NCBI GenBank assembly: GCA_965205055.1
Contig: OZ242030.1
Coordinates: 1,302,001-1,366,000 of the forward strand
Direction of reading: 5' to 3'
DNA length: 64,000 nt
Origin: CBDBBY01 sp965205055
GTDB lineage: Bacteria > Pseudomonadota > Alphaproteobacteria > Rhodobacterales > Rhodobacteraceae
The first letter of the stretch is position 1; every line of letters begins with the position of its first letter. Positions 9,463 to 17,966 of this stretch are shown here, piece after piece. The position numbers and the translations under genes are program-made. The notes beneath the pieces are model-generated. The model saw only the letters and a list, made by a program, of their open reading frames with translations. It did no database searches and was not told where the DNA came from.

Positions 9463-10449
9463 TCAGACCCTCTCGATGATTTTTTCGCCGAACAAACCCT
9501 GCGGGCGAAACACAAGGAATGCCAAAGCGAGCACATAGGCGAACCAGCTTTCCGTCGCACCGCCGATGTACGGTCCCACAAGGAAATCGAACAGTTTTTC
9601 GCCGAATCCGATGATCAGTCCGCCGACGATCGCTCCCCTGATTGAGGTCAGCCCTCCGAGCATCAGAACCGGCAAGGCTTTCAGCGCAATCAGCGACAGC
9701 GAAAATTGGACTCCGGACTTGGTGCCCCACATGATGCCGGCGACCAGCGCGACCAAACCTGCGATCGACCATACCGCCACCCAAATGAACCTGAGCGAGA
9801 TCCCGACCGAAAGCGCGGCCTGATGGTCGTCGGCCACAGCACGCAGCGCCCGGCCGATCTTGGAGTATTGTGAGAATGCCAAGAGGCCGACCAATAGAAT
9901 CGCCGCAACGCATGCCGCGGTGACGTCCAGCCGGTCGATGAAGAAGCCGTACCCGAACGCCTCGTACGTGTAGCTTTCCACGGATTCGGAGATGCCGATC
10001 GGAATTCCTACGTGCAGATATTTGAGTTCGGACCCCCACATGAGATCCCCGAAACCCTCGAGAAAATACGCCAGCCCGATCGTCGCCATGAACAGGATGA
10101 TCTGCTCCTGATTGATCAGGTATTTGAGGACGAACCGCTCCATCGCGAGCGCGAGCAGGAACATGGCCGCAAGCGCGAGCAGGATGGCGATCAGCGCGGG
10201 GATTCGCCATCCGAAATATTTGAGATTCGTGTCGAAAATGGCGTTGATCAATTCGGAGAACGGAATCTGGCCCTCCTGCAGGCCGACCAGCGTGAGCGCG
10301 GCGAAGAGCGCCATGACGCCTTGGGCGTAATTGAAAACGCCCGACGCCTTGAAAATCAGAACGAATCCGAGCGCGACCAGCGCGTACAGCACGCCGGTCA
10401 TCAAGCCGTTGACCGAAACCTCGATGGCGAACATCAACTGTTGAGGCAC
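9463..10449 (-). CDS. Liv-type ABC transporter permease, LivH-like
   Basis: Membrane permease of 328 residues, partner of the LivM-like protein. Typical LivH segments are VNGLMTGVLYALVALGFVLIF at the N-terminus, FNYAQGVMALF, the loop GRALRAVADDHQAALSVGI, and GGLTSIRGAIVGGL near the C-terminus. The start is a GTG at 10449, preceded by GGAG with a spacing of about 8 nt. Short gaps on both sides (16 bp from livG, 3 bp to livM) place it firmly in the operon. Confidence 0.93.
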   Translation of the reverse strand: MPQQLMFAIEVSVNGLMTGVLYALVALGFVLIFKASGVFNYAQGVMALFAALTLVGLQEGQIPFSELINAIFDTNLKYFGWRIPALIAILLALAAMFLLALAMERFVLKYLINQEQIILFMATIGLAYFLEGFGDLMWGSELKYLHVGIPIGISESVESYTYEAFGYGFFIDRLDVTAACVAAILLVGLLAFSQYSKIGRALRAVADDHQAALSVGISLRFIWVAVWSIAGLVALVAGIMWGTKSGVQFSLSLIALKALPVLMLGGLTSIRGAIVGGLIIGFGEKLFDFLVGPYIGGATESWFAYVLALAFLVFRPQGLFGEKIIERV

Positions 10450-10465
10450 GCTTCTTTCTCCGTCC

Positions 10466-11269
10466 TCAGTGCTGCACGCCCAGATACGCGTCGATGACGG
10501 TTTGATCGCCCCGAACCTCGTCGGGGGTGCCGTCGCCGATTTTCCGGCCGTAATCCATGACCACGACCCGGTCGGAAATATCCATGACGACGCCCATGTC
10601 GTGCTCGATCAGGGCAATCGTCGTACCGAATTCATCGTTGACGTCAATGATGAACCGGCTCATGTCCTCTTTCTCCTCGACATTCATGCCCGCCATGGGC
10701 TCGTCGAGCAGAAGAAGCTTCGGCTCGCCCGCCAAGGCGCGGCCCAGTTCCACCCGCTTCTGCAGACCGTACGGCAGCCTTCCCACAGGCGTTTTCCGAA
10801 TGTGCTGGATCTCCAGGAAATCGATGATTCGCTCGACTCTTTCCCGATGCTCCTCTTCTTCGCGCGCGGCGCGTCCGATCCAGATCGCCTGCCGGAGCAT
10901 TCCCGACTTCACCAAAGTCATCCTGCCCGTCATGATGTTGTCGAGGGCGGTCATCCTGTGGAAGAGCGCGATGTTCTGGAACGTGCGCGAAATGCCTTCG
11001 CGCGCGACCATGTGCGGCCTGACGAACGGCCGCTTGTTGCCGCGGAACCAAATCTCGCCTTCCTGCGGATAGTAGAATCCGTTGATGACGTTCAGCATGG
11101 ACGATTTCCCGGCGCCGTTCGGTCCAATTATCGCCCTGATCTCTCCCTCCAGAATATCGAAGGACACGTCGGTCAACGCCTTGACCCCGCCGAACCGCAG
11201 CGAAATGTTCCGGACTTCAAGCAGCACCTGCTTTTGAGGCGCTCCTGAATCTGAATTGCCTGCGCTCAT
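10466..11269 (-). CDS. Branched-chain amino acid-type ABC transporter ATPase, LivG-like
   Basis: Second ATPase of the Liv importer, 267 residues. It has Walker A GPNGAGKSS, the LivG-specific ISRTFQNIALF, the signature-equivalent region PYGLQKRVELGRALA, Walker B LLLLDEPMAGMN and the switch IALIEHDMGVVMDISD. The signature has Y-G-L-Q rather than the classic LSGGQ, which is normal in this subfamily. It is the second gene of the operon, 46 bp after the acyl-CoA synthetase. Confidence 0.93.
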   Translation of the reverse strand: MSAGNSDSGAPQKQVLLEVRNISLRFGGVKALTDVSFDILEGEIRAIIGPNGAGKSSMLNVINGFYYPQEGEIWFRGNKRPFVRPHMVAREGISRTFQNIALFHRMTALDNIMTGRMTLVKSGMLRQAIWIGRAAREEEEHRERVERIIDFLEIQHIRKTPVGRLPYGLQKRVELGRALAGEPKLLLLDEPMAGMNVEEKEDMSRFIIDVNDEFGTTIALIEHDMGVVMDISDRVVVMDYGRKIGDGTPDEVRGDQTVIDAYLGVQH

Positions 11270-11315
11270 CAGAAAGTCGCCCTGAGCAAATCGGTTGATT
11301 CAATCGCCGAACACA

Positions 11316-13268
11316 TCAAGCTGCGGCTTTCAGGCCGGGAGCCGAAACGTCGCGAATATTCAGCGTCGCCGAAATATTCGCCTTTCGGCCATCCTCGTAG
11401 GTTACTTCCGTCTCGGCGAGCACACTGTCCTTTCCCTCATACAGCGCGTCGATCAAGATGGCGTACTTGTCTTCAATAATCCGTCTTCGAACTTTCCGCG
11501 TCCTCGTCAGTTCGCCATCGTCGGCATCAAGCTCCTTGTGGAGAATCAGGAACCTGCTGATCTGGCATCCCGCCAAATTCGAGTCCTGGGCCAGATCGGC
11601 GTTGGTCTCCTCAATATGTCCCGCGATCATGTCGTAGACCTCCGAGCGGCCGGCCAGCTCTTGGTACGAGGAATACGTTATGTTGTTCCGTTCCGCCCAA
11701 TTGCCCACTGCGGAGACATCAATATTGATGAATGCGACGCAGGTGTCCTTGCCGTTTCCGAATACGACCGCCTCCAGAATGTTCGGATAGAACTTCAATT
11801 TGTTCTCGACGTATTTCGGGGCGAACAAATTCCCCCGGCCAGTCTTTCCGACGTCCTTGGCGCGATCGATGATCTTGAGATGTCCTGTCGCCTGGTCGAA
11901 AAACCCTGCGTCACCGGTTGCGACCCAGCCTTCCGGATCCTTGGTCGACGCCGTCGCCTCGGGGTTCTTGTAGTACTCGACGAAACTGCCTTCCGAGCGA
12001 TACAGCACCTCTCCGTTGTCGGCGACGCGCACCTCGACGCCGGGCGTGGGGATTCCCACCGTTTCCGAGCTGACTTGATCGTCGGGCTGCTGAGTTATGA
12101 ATACGGATGCCTCCGTCTGCCCGTAGAGCTGCTTCAGATTCAGCCTGATCGACCTGAAAAACGCGAAGATTTCCGGACCAATGGCTTCCCCTGCGGTGTA
12201 TCCGACCCGGACCTTCGAAAACCCCATGGCATTCCGAAGCGGTCCGTAAATGATCATATCGCCGAGGGCGTACAGCATTTTGGCTCGAAACCCGATGTCG
12301 CCTCCGGACATCATCGTCGGGCCGACCGACCGAGCGTGCTTCATGAAGTAATTGAACAGCCAGCGTTTCGGTCGGCTCGCGTCCTCCATTCGAATATTCA
12401 CTCTGGTCAGCAGCATCTCGAATATGCGCGGCGGGGCGAAAAAATACGTCGGGCCGATTTCCCGCAGATCGGCCATCATCGTATCCGCCGACTCAGGGCA
12501 ATTCACGCAAAAGCCCGTCCAGCACGCCTGCCCGATCGAAAAGATGAAATCCCCGACCCAAGCCATTGGAAGGTAGGCGAGGACGGTGTCTTCGTGGGTG
12601 AGCGTGTCGAATTCGCAGGAAGCCTTGGAAGCGGCGATGATATTGGCGTGAGACAGCACGACTCCCTTGGGCCGTCCTGTCGTTCCGGATGTGTAAAGAA
12701 TAACGCAAGGCGTTGCACCGCCGACGGCCTCGCGCCTGCGTTTCAGTTCCGGTTTCAATGCAACCTCGTCGGCGCGCCCATCAATTTGAAGCTCCTTGAA
12801 GGAATGCAGCTTGTCCTTGTCGTAGCGCCTGAGTCCCTTGGGATCCAAATATACCAAGCCTTCAAGTTCCGGCAGCTGCTCCTGCTGCTCCAGAATCTTG
12901 TCCACCTGCTCCTGGTCTCCCGCGATCGCGAAGCGAGCGCCGCTATGCGCCAGCACATAAGCCATCTCGTCCGCCACTGCTTCCTGATATACAGGAACCG
13001 GGATCGAACCGATGGATTGGATAGCGAGAATCGACCAATAGAGAGCCGGGCGGTTGCGTCCTGCGACGGCGATCTTGTCGCCTTCTTTCGCGCCGAGTTT
13101 GATCAGTCCCAACGCAAGGCTTTCAATTTCTTTGGCGGCATCGAGCCAAGTCCAGGACTGCCAAATGCCGAACTCTTTTTCGCGATAGGCGGGCTTTTCG
13201 CCGTAGTTCGACATGTTGCGTTCCAGCAGATCGATCAACGTACGGAATTTCGAATCGGATGGTTGCAT
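11316..13268 (-). CDS. Long-chain-type acyl-CoA synthetase (AMP-forming)
   Basis: First gene of the Liv-type operon, a 650-residue adenylate-forming ligase. The ATP loop LYTSGTTGRPKGVVLSH and the motif GWVATGDAGFF mark the family, and the length fits the long-chain fatty acyl-CoA synthetase branch. The ATG at 13268 (MQPSDSKFRTLI) is preferred: a 39-residue in-frame extension upstream has no family similarity. With the PaaK-like ligase at the other end of the operon, it suggests imported carboxylic acids are thioesterified at once. No signal peptide; probably membrane-associated or cytosolic. A very long ORF runs antisense to it and is a codon-bias shadow. Confidence 0.9.
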   Translation of the reverse strand: MQPSDSKFRTLIDLLERNMSNYGEKPAYREKEFGIWQSWTWLDAAKEIESLALGLIKLGAKEGDKIAVAGRNRPALYWSILAIQSIGSIPVPVYQEAVADEMAYVLAHSGARFAIAGDQEQVDKILEQQEQLPELEGLVYLDPKGLRRYDKDKLHSFKELQIDGRADEVALKPELKRRREAVGGATPCVILYTSGTTGRPKGVVLSHANIIAASKASCEFDTLTHEDTVLAYLPMAWVGDFIFSIGQACWTGFCVNCPESADTMMADLREIGPTYFFAPPRIFEMLLTRVNIRMEDASRPKRWLFNYFMKHARSVGPTMMSGGDIGFRAKMLYALGDMIIYGPLRNAMGFSKVRVGYTAGEAIGPEIFAFFRSIRLNLKQLYGQTEASVFITQQPDDQVSSETVGIPTPGVEVRVADNGEVLYRSEGSFVEYYKNPEATASTKDPEGWVATGDAGFFDQATGHLKIIDRAKDVGKTGRGNLFAPKYVENKLKFYPNILEAVVFGNGKDTCVAFINIDVSAVGNWAERNNITYSSYQELAGRSEVYDMIAGHIEETNADLAQDSNLAGCQISRFLILHKELDADDGELTRTRKVRRRIIEDKYAILIDALYEGKDSVLAETEVTYEDGRKANISATLNIRDVSAPGLKAAA

Positions 13269-13658
13269 CGTCCCCGCGGAATCCTTCGTTCGGGCGTCGA
13301 GAAAGTCAGGTCGCTTAGTGCCGCGCCGTTCCCGTTTCGATCGACGCACCGAGTAATGACATTCACGCGAACAATCAACTGCCAAACAGAACGGGACCGC
13401 AATTTCTGCATCGCTTTGCGCATGGGCGCGCGGGGATTGGCCAGATCGTCAATCCGATCGCGAATCCGCCAAGATCAATGCGCTCCGGCCCTCGGCGAGG
13501 GCTGGCGGATGCCTCGAACCCCGGGTTCGACTGACGACCAACGTCGGCGGTCCATCAAGTGCTCTGAGAAGTGTTGCCGTCCAAACAAGGTTGTGCGCGA
13601 GGCGGCATGCGTCCGGCGGCGGAACGCCTGCATTGGAGGGCATGTTCCGGAAACGAAA
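13269..13658. other. Gene-free stretch upstream of the Liv operon
   Basis: Should hold the promoter of the seven-gene operon; I cannot place the boxes with confidence. It contains a near-palindrome TCGAACCCCGGGTTCGA at 13514-13530 and a copy of the lipoprotein-locus repeat at 13541-13576. Short ORFs here show no recognisable protein. Confidence 0.6.
13541..13576 (+). repeat. Copy 1 of a short repeat shared by the two lipoprotein loci
   Basis: 13541-13558 is an exact 18-bp inverted copy of 17665-17682, so this repeat flanks the broken lipoprotein gene on both sides. 13548-13576 also matches 59551-59579, read in reverse, at 27 of 29 positions; that site lies within the coding start of the intact paralogue. 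Confidence 0.75.
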
Positions 13659-13685
13659 GCTGCCGCGCCGGGAAGGCGCGGCAGC
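13659..13685 (-). terminator. Rho-independent-type terminator of the broken lipoprotein gene
   Basis: A perfect 11-bp GC stem (13659-13669 with 13675-13685) and a 5-nt loop lie 20 bp after the lipoprotein stop. On the minus strand the stem is followed by TTTCGTTTCC. Confidence 0.75.
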
Positions 13686-13705
13686 CGGGAGTCTTCGGGT
13701 CGAGG

Positions 13706-15165
13706 TCAGTCGCCGACGGGCCCCACCTCGACGCCGTAGGCGCCGCCGTCACGGACGAGCGCCGCGCCGAAACTTCCCACGATCGACAGTCTATGACCGG
13801 AAGACGTAGTGTTTCCGTCCTGAAGATACCAGATTCCGGCCGCCTCCAGGCCGGCGAGCGGCCCGTAGAAGTTCCCCCTGTAGCCTCCCTCATCGAAATT
13901 CGGCACAGTGGCGGCGGGGGTGGGGATAACGCCGACGAACCGTCCCGAGGCGCTGATGCCGGTTGCCTGGAGCGTCAGATCGCCGGAGATCCTGGCGTAG
14001 TCTTCCCAGATCCTCTTGCTGTTGCTGAAGGATTCCAGATTCGTGATCTTTCCGTTGATCCTGTTGTCGGCCGCGGTTCCGGAAATTGTCGCGGTCAGCG
14101 TGACATCGCCCCGCAGCCTCAGGTAGTTGGCGTCCCGCAGCGTCAGGGAGTGTGCGCCGGTCAGTGACGGATAGAAGCCGGCGGGGCCTGTGTAGGCAAT
14201 CGCAAATTGCGAGGCAAAGGTTCGGCCCCTGAACGTCCCTTCAGTGATCTTGTCGGCGTCGGCGACGTCCGTGGTCCTCATGCCCGCCTCGTCCTTGAAC
14301 GCGTCGTAGCCCGCATGAAAGGGAAAGGTCCGCCGCCCGGGTATTAGATTGGTTGCTGGCGTCACGAAGCTGTCGAAGAATTCCATGTGCCCGTAGGCCG
14401 CATAAGACAGGTAGTGGTTAACGTCGTCGCGCGCGGAGGCCACCGGGTCGTCCGGGTCTTCGAGATTCCTGCGCAGGCCGGCATGGTTGGACAGCCGCAT
14501 GGTGTAGGTACCCAGCTCCTGGCCGTCCCTGAGCCGGCTGCTGCCGATGGCCGCCGCCAGCTCCGAATTCGGCATGAGCGCGGCGGTCCAGTAATGCTCG
14601 GCGTTGCCCTCGGGCGAGGCCCTCGGAGCGCCGAACTCCAACTTCAGATCGTATCCGCCGTTCGATCCGTCGGGGGCAGCGAATCCACGGATAGTCTGAA
14701 ACAAGCCGGGAAGTCTGAAATCGAGGCCGAACGCGCCCCTTCCGCCCATGTCCACGACAAGCCCACCCGGAGTGATCCTCAGCCCGGCGACGAGTTTCGG
14801 CTCTTCCCCGTTGTTTCCGCCGCCGGCAGGGTCAACAAATGGCCGCGGATCGACAGCGGGTCCCATATAAAGAAACAGTCTGTTTTCCCCGGCGACGAGC
14901 ATGTTTTGCGGGCGGGCTGCATAAGAGACCGGGATTCCCCGCATGCGCAGCCGGTCGCCGCTGCTTCTGAGGCCCGGGGACATCACGACCTTTCCGTCCT
15001 GATGCATGACCGCCGGGATTTTCGCCGCCGTCAGCAGGGTGTCGGCGTCGATGGCGCGGGTGGGGTCTCCGCGCCCGGCTTCGGTTTCGCGCTGATAGCG
15101 GACCGCCGACGGGATCTCAGGCACGGGCCGGAGACTCTCCCTCCCTATGATCAGGGCGGACGATC
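13706..15165 (-). pseudogene. 3' part of TbpB-like surface lipoprotein gene, cut off by the IS256-family element
   Basis: Codes for the C-terminal two thirds of a transferrin-binding-protein-B-like beta-barrel lipoprotein. Shared with the intact paralogue at 57740-59650 are LGTYTMRLSNHAG (paralogue LGTYEVWLSNHIG), DDVNHYLSYAAYGH (DDVNMYLDYAAYGL), LRGDVTLTATI (LRGDVTLTVNI) and the C-terminal YRGNFYGP plus GSFGA. These last two are the hallmark spacing of TbpB-like barrels. The frame now opens only from a TTG at 15178 supplied by the element end and has no signal peptide, so a product, if made, could not be exported. Removing the element plus one 8-bp duplicate joins this frame exactly to the part at 16848-17405, giving 669 residues. 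Ligand of the ancestral protein unknown. Confidence 0.85.
15158..15165. repeat. Left target-site duplication of the IS256-family element
   Basis: GGACGATC, identical to 16848-16855 on the other side of the element. An 8-bp duplication is usual for IS256-family insertion. Confidence 0.88.
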
Positions 15166-15189
15166 GATCATGTTTCAAAAGTTCTGCAA
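15166..15189 (+). repeat. Left terminal inverted repeat of the IS256-family element
   Basis: Pairs with 16824-16847. The inner 10 bp (AGTTCTGCAA) are identical; the outer 14 bp are only partly matched, notably TGT at 15171-15173. Confidence 0.75.
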
Positions 15190-15268
15190 AATGCTTTCAC
15201 TGAAGTTCGGTCATGGTATGTCCTTGGTTTCGCTATCAACCATCCCTTTTATAGGAAAGGACGACACC

Positions 15269-16471
15269 ATGACCGGGATGCATAGTAGATCGAAGTTGGC
15301 CGAGTTCAAGTCGGAGCTTGGGTCCGGGGGCGATGCGGTTCGCGAGCTTTTGCGTGGCATGCTTCAGGAGATTCTTGAGGAAGAGATGACCGAGGCGCTG
15401 GGCGCCGCGAAGGGCGAGCGGACTTCGGACCGTCTGGGCTACCGTTCCGGCTACTACAAGCGTCATTTGACGACGCGGGTCGGGCAGATTGAGCTTCGCG
15501 TTCCCCAGGATCGGAACGGGGCGTTCAGCACCGAGCTGTTCGAGCGCTACGAGCGTTCGGAGAAGGCGTTCGTCTCCGCATTGATGCAAATGTATGTTCA
15601 CGGGGTTTCGACGCGGAAGGTCGCGAAGGTGACGGAGGCGCTTTGCGGCCACGGTTTTTCGGCGTCGACGATCAGCCGGCTCAATTCGAAGCTGGATGCG
15701 GAGCTCGGGAAGTTCGCGGAGCGGCCTCTGGAGGGTTCGTTTCCTTATTTGCTTCTGGACGCCCGCTACGAGAAGGTTCGCGAGGACGGGGTTGTCCGCG
15801 ACCAGGCGGTCCTGATCGCGGTCGGTGTCGACGCGGCGGGCCGCCGGCAGGTTCTCGGCGTCGAGCTTGCGGCGGGCGAGAGCCATGCGAGCTGGCGTCG
15901 TTTTCTGGAGTCTTTGCGGGATCGCGGCCTGTGCGGCGTCGTCCAGGTTGTGTCGGACGACCATTCCGGCTTGACGAAAGCGATCCGTGAAGTTGTTCCG
16001 GAAGCCGTCCGCCAGCGGTGCTATGTCCATTTCCTGCGGAACGCCCGGGCCCATCTGAACCGGCGTTCGGGCGACGGATGCCTCAAGGAGCTCCGCTGGA
16101 TCTACGATCGTCCGAGCCTTGAGGAGGCTCGGAGGGACTTGGCCGCCTGGCTGGAGAAGTGGCAGGCGTCGCAGCCGAAGCTTTGCGATTGGGTCGAGGA
16201 GACGATCGAGGAGACGTTCGCGTTCCTGCGGCTTCCCCGGCAGCATCATATTCGGATGCGTTCGACGAACATGCTCGAGCGCTTGAACGAGGAGATCAAG
16301 CGGCGGACGAAGGTCGTCCGGATTTTCCCGGACGCCCGCAGCTGTCTGCGGCTGGTCCGGGCCTTGTGCGCGGAGACGCACGAGAGCTGGATGGAGGACG
16401 GCGTCCGCTATCTGGACATGGATCTGCTTCAGGAGCAGCGTCGGGCCGATCTGCGGAAGCTGGCGGCATGA
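15269..16471 (+). CDS. IS256-family transposase
   Basis: A 400-residue mutator-type DDE transposase. The likely catalytic triad is D164 (LLLDARYEKV), D230 or D231 (VVSDDHSG) and E337 (RSTNMLERLNEEIKRR). The family motif CYVHFLRNARAHL is near residue 251. The length equals the family norm, so it looks functional. The start is ATG 15269, with AGGAAAGGA at 15253-15261 just upstream. The frame is open much further upstream only because it runs antisense to the interrupted lipoprotein gene. A decayed relative lies at 17967-18235. Confidence 0.95.
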   Translation: MTGMHSRSKLAEFKSELGSGGDAVRELLRGMLQEILEEEMTEALGAAKGERTSDRLGYRSGYYKRHLTTRVGQIELRVPQDRNGAFSTELFERYERSEKAFVSALMQMYVHGVSTRKVAKVTEALCGHGFSASTISRLNSKLDAELGKFAERPLEGSFPYLLLDARYEKVREDGVVRDQAVLIAVGVDAAGRRQVLGVELAAGESHASWRRFLESLRDRGLCGVVQVVSDDHSGLTKAIREVVPEAVRQRCYVHFLRNARAHLNRRSGDGCLKELRWIYDRPSLEEARRDLAAWLEKWQASQPKLCDWVEETIEETFAFLRLPRQHHIRMRSTNMLERLNEEIKRRTKVVRIFPDARSCLRLVRALCAETHESWMEDGVRYLDMDLLQEQRRADLRKLAA

Positions 16472-16823
16472 GCGGCGCCCCGTTCGCCTTCGGACTCTTC
16501 GCGCGCTTTGGCTCGTCCAAGGCGCGGCCAGCATGGAAAGCCTGTGGACAATCCCTTCCGGCGCTGTCGGCGCGCGTCCTGCTCCGGGCCGGGATTGACC
16601 ACATCCTTTCCACACTTTCCGCGCCGCGCCGATCGGCCAATATGCCGGCCCGCCGCCGCTCCGATAAATGGGGTCTCCGCGGCGGCGGGCCGGCGTGGCC
16701 TCGGCGCGGGGCCGCGTCCGTCCTCCTCGGCCGGATCCGAAATGCGGAAAAGAGAATTCATGCCTCCGGCCTCGACCGACGGGCATGGAACGCGAAACCG
16801 GGGCTTGACATGCCCGAACGAAA

Positions 16824-16847
16824 TTGCAGAACTAACGGCACACTACT
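16824..16847 (-). repeat. Right terminal inverted repeat of the IS256-family element
   Basis: Read on the minus strand it begins AGTAGTGTGCCGTT and continues AGTTCTGCAA. It pairs with 15166-15189. Confidence 0.75.
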
Positions 16848-16855
16848 GGACGATC
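16848..16855. repeat. Right target-site duplication of the IS256-family element
   Basis: GGACGATC, identical to 15158-15165. Confidence 0.88.
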
Positions 16856-17405
16856 CCGCCCATCCCGCGCTGCTTTCGGCGGCGCGCAGCCTCGGGAGGT
16901 CCTCGGCCTCGGCGGTGCCTGCCTTGACGGCCAGCCTGGCCGCCAGGGCGATCCTTTCGGAGTCGTCCGGCGGCGCCTCCAGCGCGCGCGCCGCCGCGAG
17001 GGCGTCCGTCAAAGCCTTCCGCGCGGCGGCGATGCCTGCCGACGTCGCTGCAGCGTTGGTCACCATGCTCCGGGCGGCGGCCAGATCCGCCTCCGCTTTC
17101 GCGTGCGCGGCGTCGAACCGTTCCGCCTCGGTCATGTCGTCCGCGACCGGATCGGCGGTCTCAGGGGCGGTCTCGGTTTCAGTGGTCTCGGTCTCTGCTG
17201 TTTCCGGGTCGGCTATCTCGTTCTCGGGGTCGGCGGGCGCCGGCGGATTGCCGCCGGAGCAGGCTCCGAAAGCCAGCGACGCGGCGCAGGCGAGCACCGC
17301 GATCAGCCTTCGCGTCCATGGGCGCTTCCCCGTCAATGCTCTTGGTTTCGTTTCCTCTTCGCCGCCCGCCAAGCAAAGAATACCGAAGGCAGCAAGGATT
17401 CTCAT
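16848..17405 (-). pseudogene. 5' part of TbpB-like surface lipoprotein gene, cut off by the IS256-family element
   Basis: Starts at ATG 17405, behind a strong ribosome-binding site AAGGAGGG (17413-17420, spacing 7). The lipoprotein signal is RRLIAVLACAASLAFGAC with the lipid-acceptor Cys at residue 49. The N-terminus is long, and a TTG at residue 25 is a possible internal start. The mature part is a Glu/Thr/Pro-rich tether (ETAETETTETETAPE) and then an Ala-rich helical segment, the same plan as the intact paralogue at 57740-59650. The frame runs into the element and stops at 16758 after 215 codons, the last ones foreign. A truncated, anchored helical stub could still be made, but it would lack the barrel domain. 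Confidence 0.85.
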
Positions 17406-17412
17406 AGTTCAG

Positions 17413-17503
17413 CCCTCCTTACATGTCGATGTTGCGTGTCTGTTGAAATTACTTTTAACATATCAATTTATGTTTTTTAATATATATTTGAAACTAAATT
17501 AAA
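17413..17503 (-). promoter_or_regulatory. AT-rich promoter region and ribosome-binding site of the lipoprotein gene
   Basis: The roughly 60 bp from 17443 to 17503 are almost pure A and T (for example TATATATTAAAAAAC on the minus strand) in an otherwise GC-rich region, directly upstream of the AAGGAGGG site. This is the likely promoter. I see no clear Fur-type palindrome. Confidence 0.55.
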
Positions 17504-17606
17504 GCTTCCCTCCCTTGCCGCGAACTTGCGACCGTCGCCCAAGTCTCGCGTGAATCCACCCACTGCAGACCGGAACCGCACAGCCTCGCGGCGAATGGCG
17601 TGAAAA

Positions 17607-17632
17607 GCCGACCCCTTCGGGGTGGGATCGGC
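17607..17632 (-). terminator. Terminator-like hairpin upstream of the lipoprotein gene
   Basis: GCCGA pairs with TCGGC (17607-17611, 17628-17632) and CCCC with GGGG (17612-17615, 17619-17622), with a one-sided bulge. It is followed on the minus strand by TTTTC. It would end a transcript coming from the right, although no intact gene lies there now. Confidence 0.5.
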
Positions 17633-17649
17633 GGCCAATACCGGCCCAA

Positions 17650-17682
17650 TGCTTTTCTCGGCAATTGATGGACCGCCGACGT
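17650..17682 (-). repeat. Copy 2 of the short repeat of the lipoprotein loci
   Basis: 17665-17682 is the exact reverse complement of 13541-13558. The similarity continues more weakly to about 17650. It lies about 250 bp upstream of the broken lipoprotein gene, in the same direction as the gene. Confidence 0.7.
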
Positions 17683-17966
17683 CCGTTTTCAGCCGGGCCG
17701 GGAGTTCGAATCCTCTCCGAAGTCGGCGATGACCGAAGAGTTCCGTCACTACAGAAGGTGTCGGATGGCCAGTGGCTTGTTCGAGTCAAATGAAACACTC
17801 TTTGGCGTGCGGCGGCGGGCCAGCTTCCCGAAGAAGCCTTTGACCGCGGCTGTCCAGGAGCAGAAGGTCGGCGTGGAGTGGAGGGTCCAGCGGGGATGGC
17901 CCTTCAGCCAAGCAATGTGCCGATGGCAACTGTATCTCGCGGCCGTCCAAATTCGGATCCTCAAGG
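17683..17966. other. Gene-free accessory stretch
   Basis: No protein family recognised in any frame. 17699-17716 holds GGGAGTTCGAATCCTC, which resembles a tRNA T-arm, but no other tRNA part can be found around it. Confidence 0.5.

Larger units (their letters stand above)
15166..16847 (+). mobile_element. Complete IS256-family insertion sequence, 1682 bp
   Basis: Bounded by an exact 8-bp target duplication. The 24-bp ends are imperfect inverted repeats: each has AGTTCTGCAA exactly 14 bp in from the tip (15180-15189, and 16824-16833 reversed), with scattered matches outside it. It carries one transposase gene on the plus strand and about 370 bp of non-coding DNA after it. It sits inside a lipoprotein gene in the opposite orientation. 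At 1.68 kb it is slightly long for the family. The intact transposase, the identical target duplication and the unchanged host frame suggest a recent insertion. Confidence 0.9.

Noticed and set aside
13514..13530. Palindrome TCGAACCCCGGGTTCGA taken as a possible tRNA part or operator
   Set aside because: No tRNA structure around it and no regulator to link it with; may be chance in GC-rich DNA.
11295..13739. 814-codon plus-strand open frame
   Set aside because: Antisense to the acyl-CoA synthetase. Such long shadows come from the codon bias of the real gene.
14387..15268. Long N-terminal extension of the transposase
   Set aside because: It only reads antisense through the lipoprotein gene and the left end of the element; a ribosome-binding site and family start support 15269.
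17443..17503. Fur box upstream of the broken lipoprotein gene
   Set aside because: The region is AT-rich, but no palindrome resembling a Fur or Irr site is visible; iron control would be a guess.
17690..17725. tRNA T-arm-like GGGAGTTCGAATCC
   Set aside because: The T-stem pairs poorly and no acceptor, D or anticodon arms fit around it, so it is not a tRNA gene; a tRNA relic is possible but cannot be shown.
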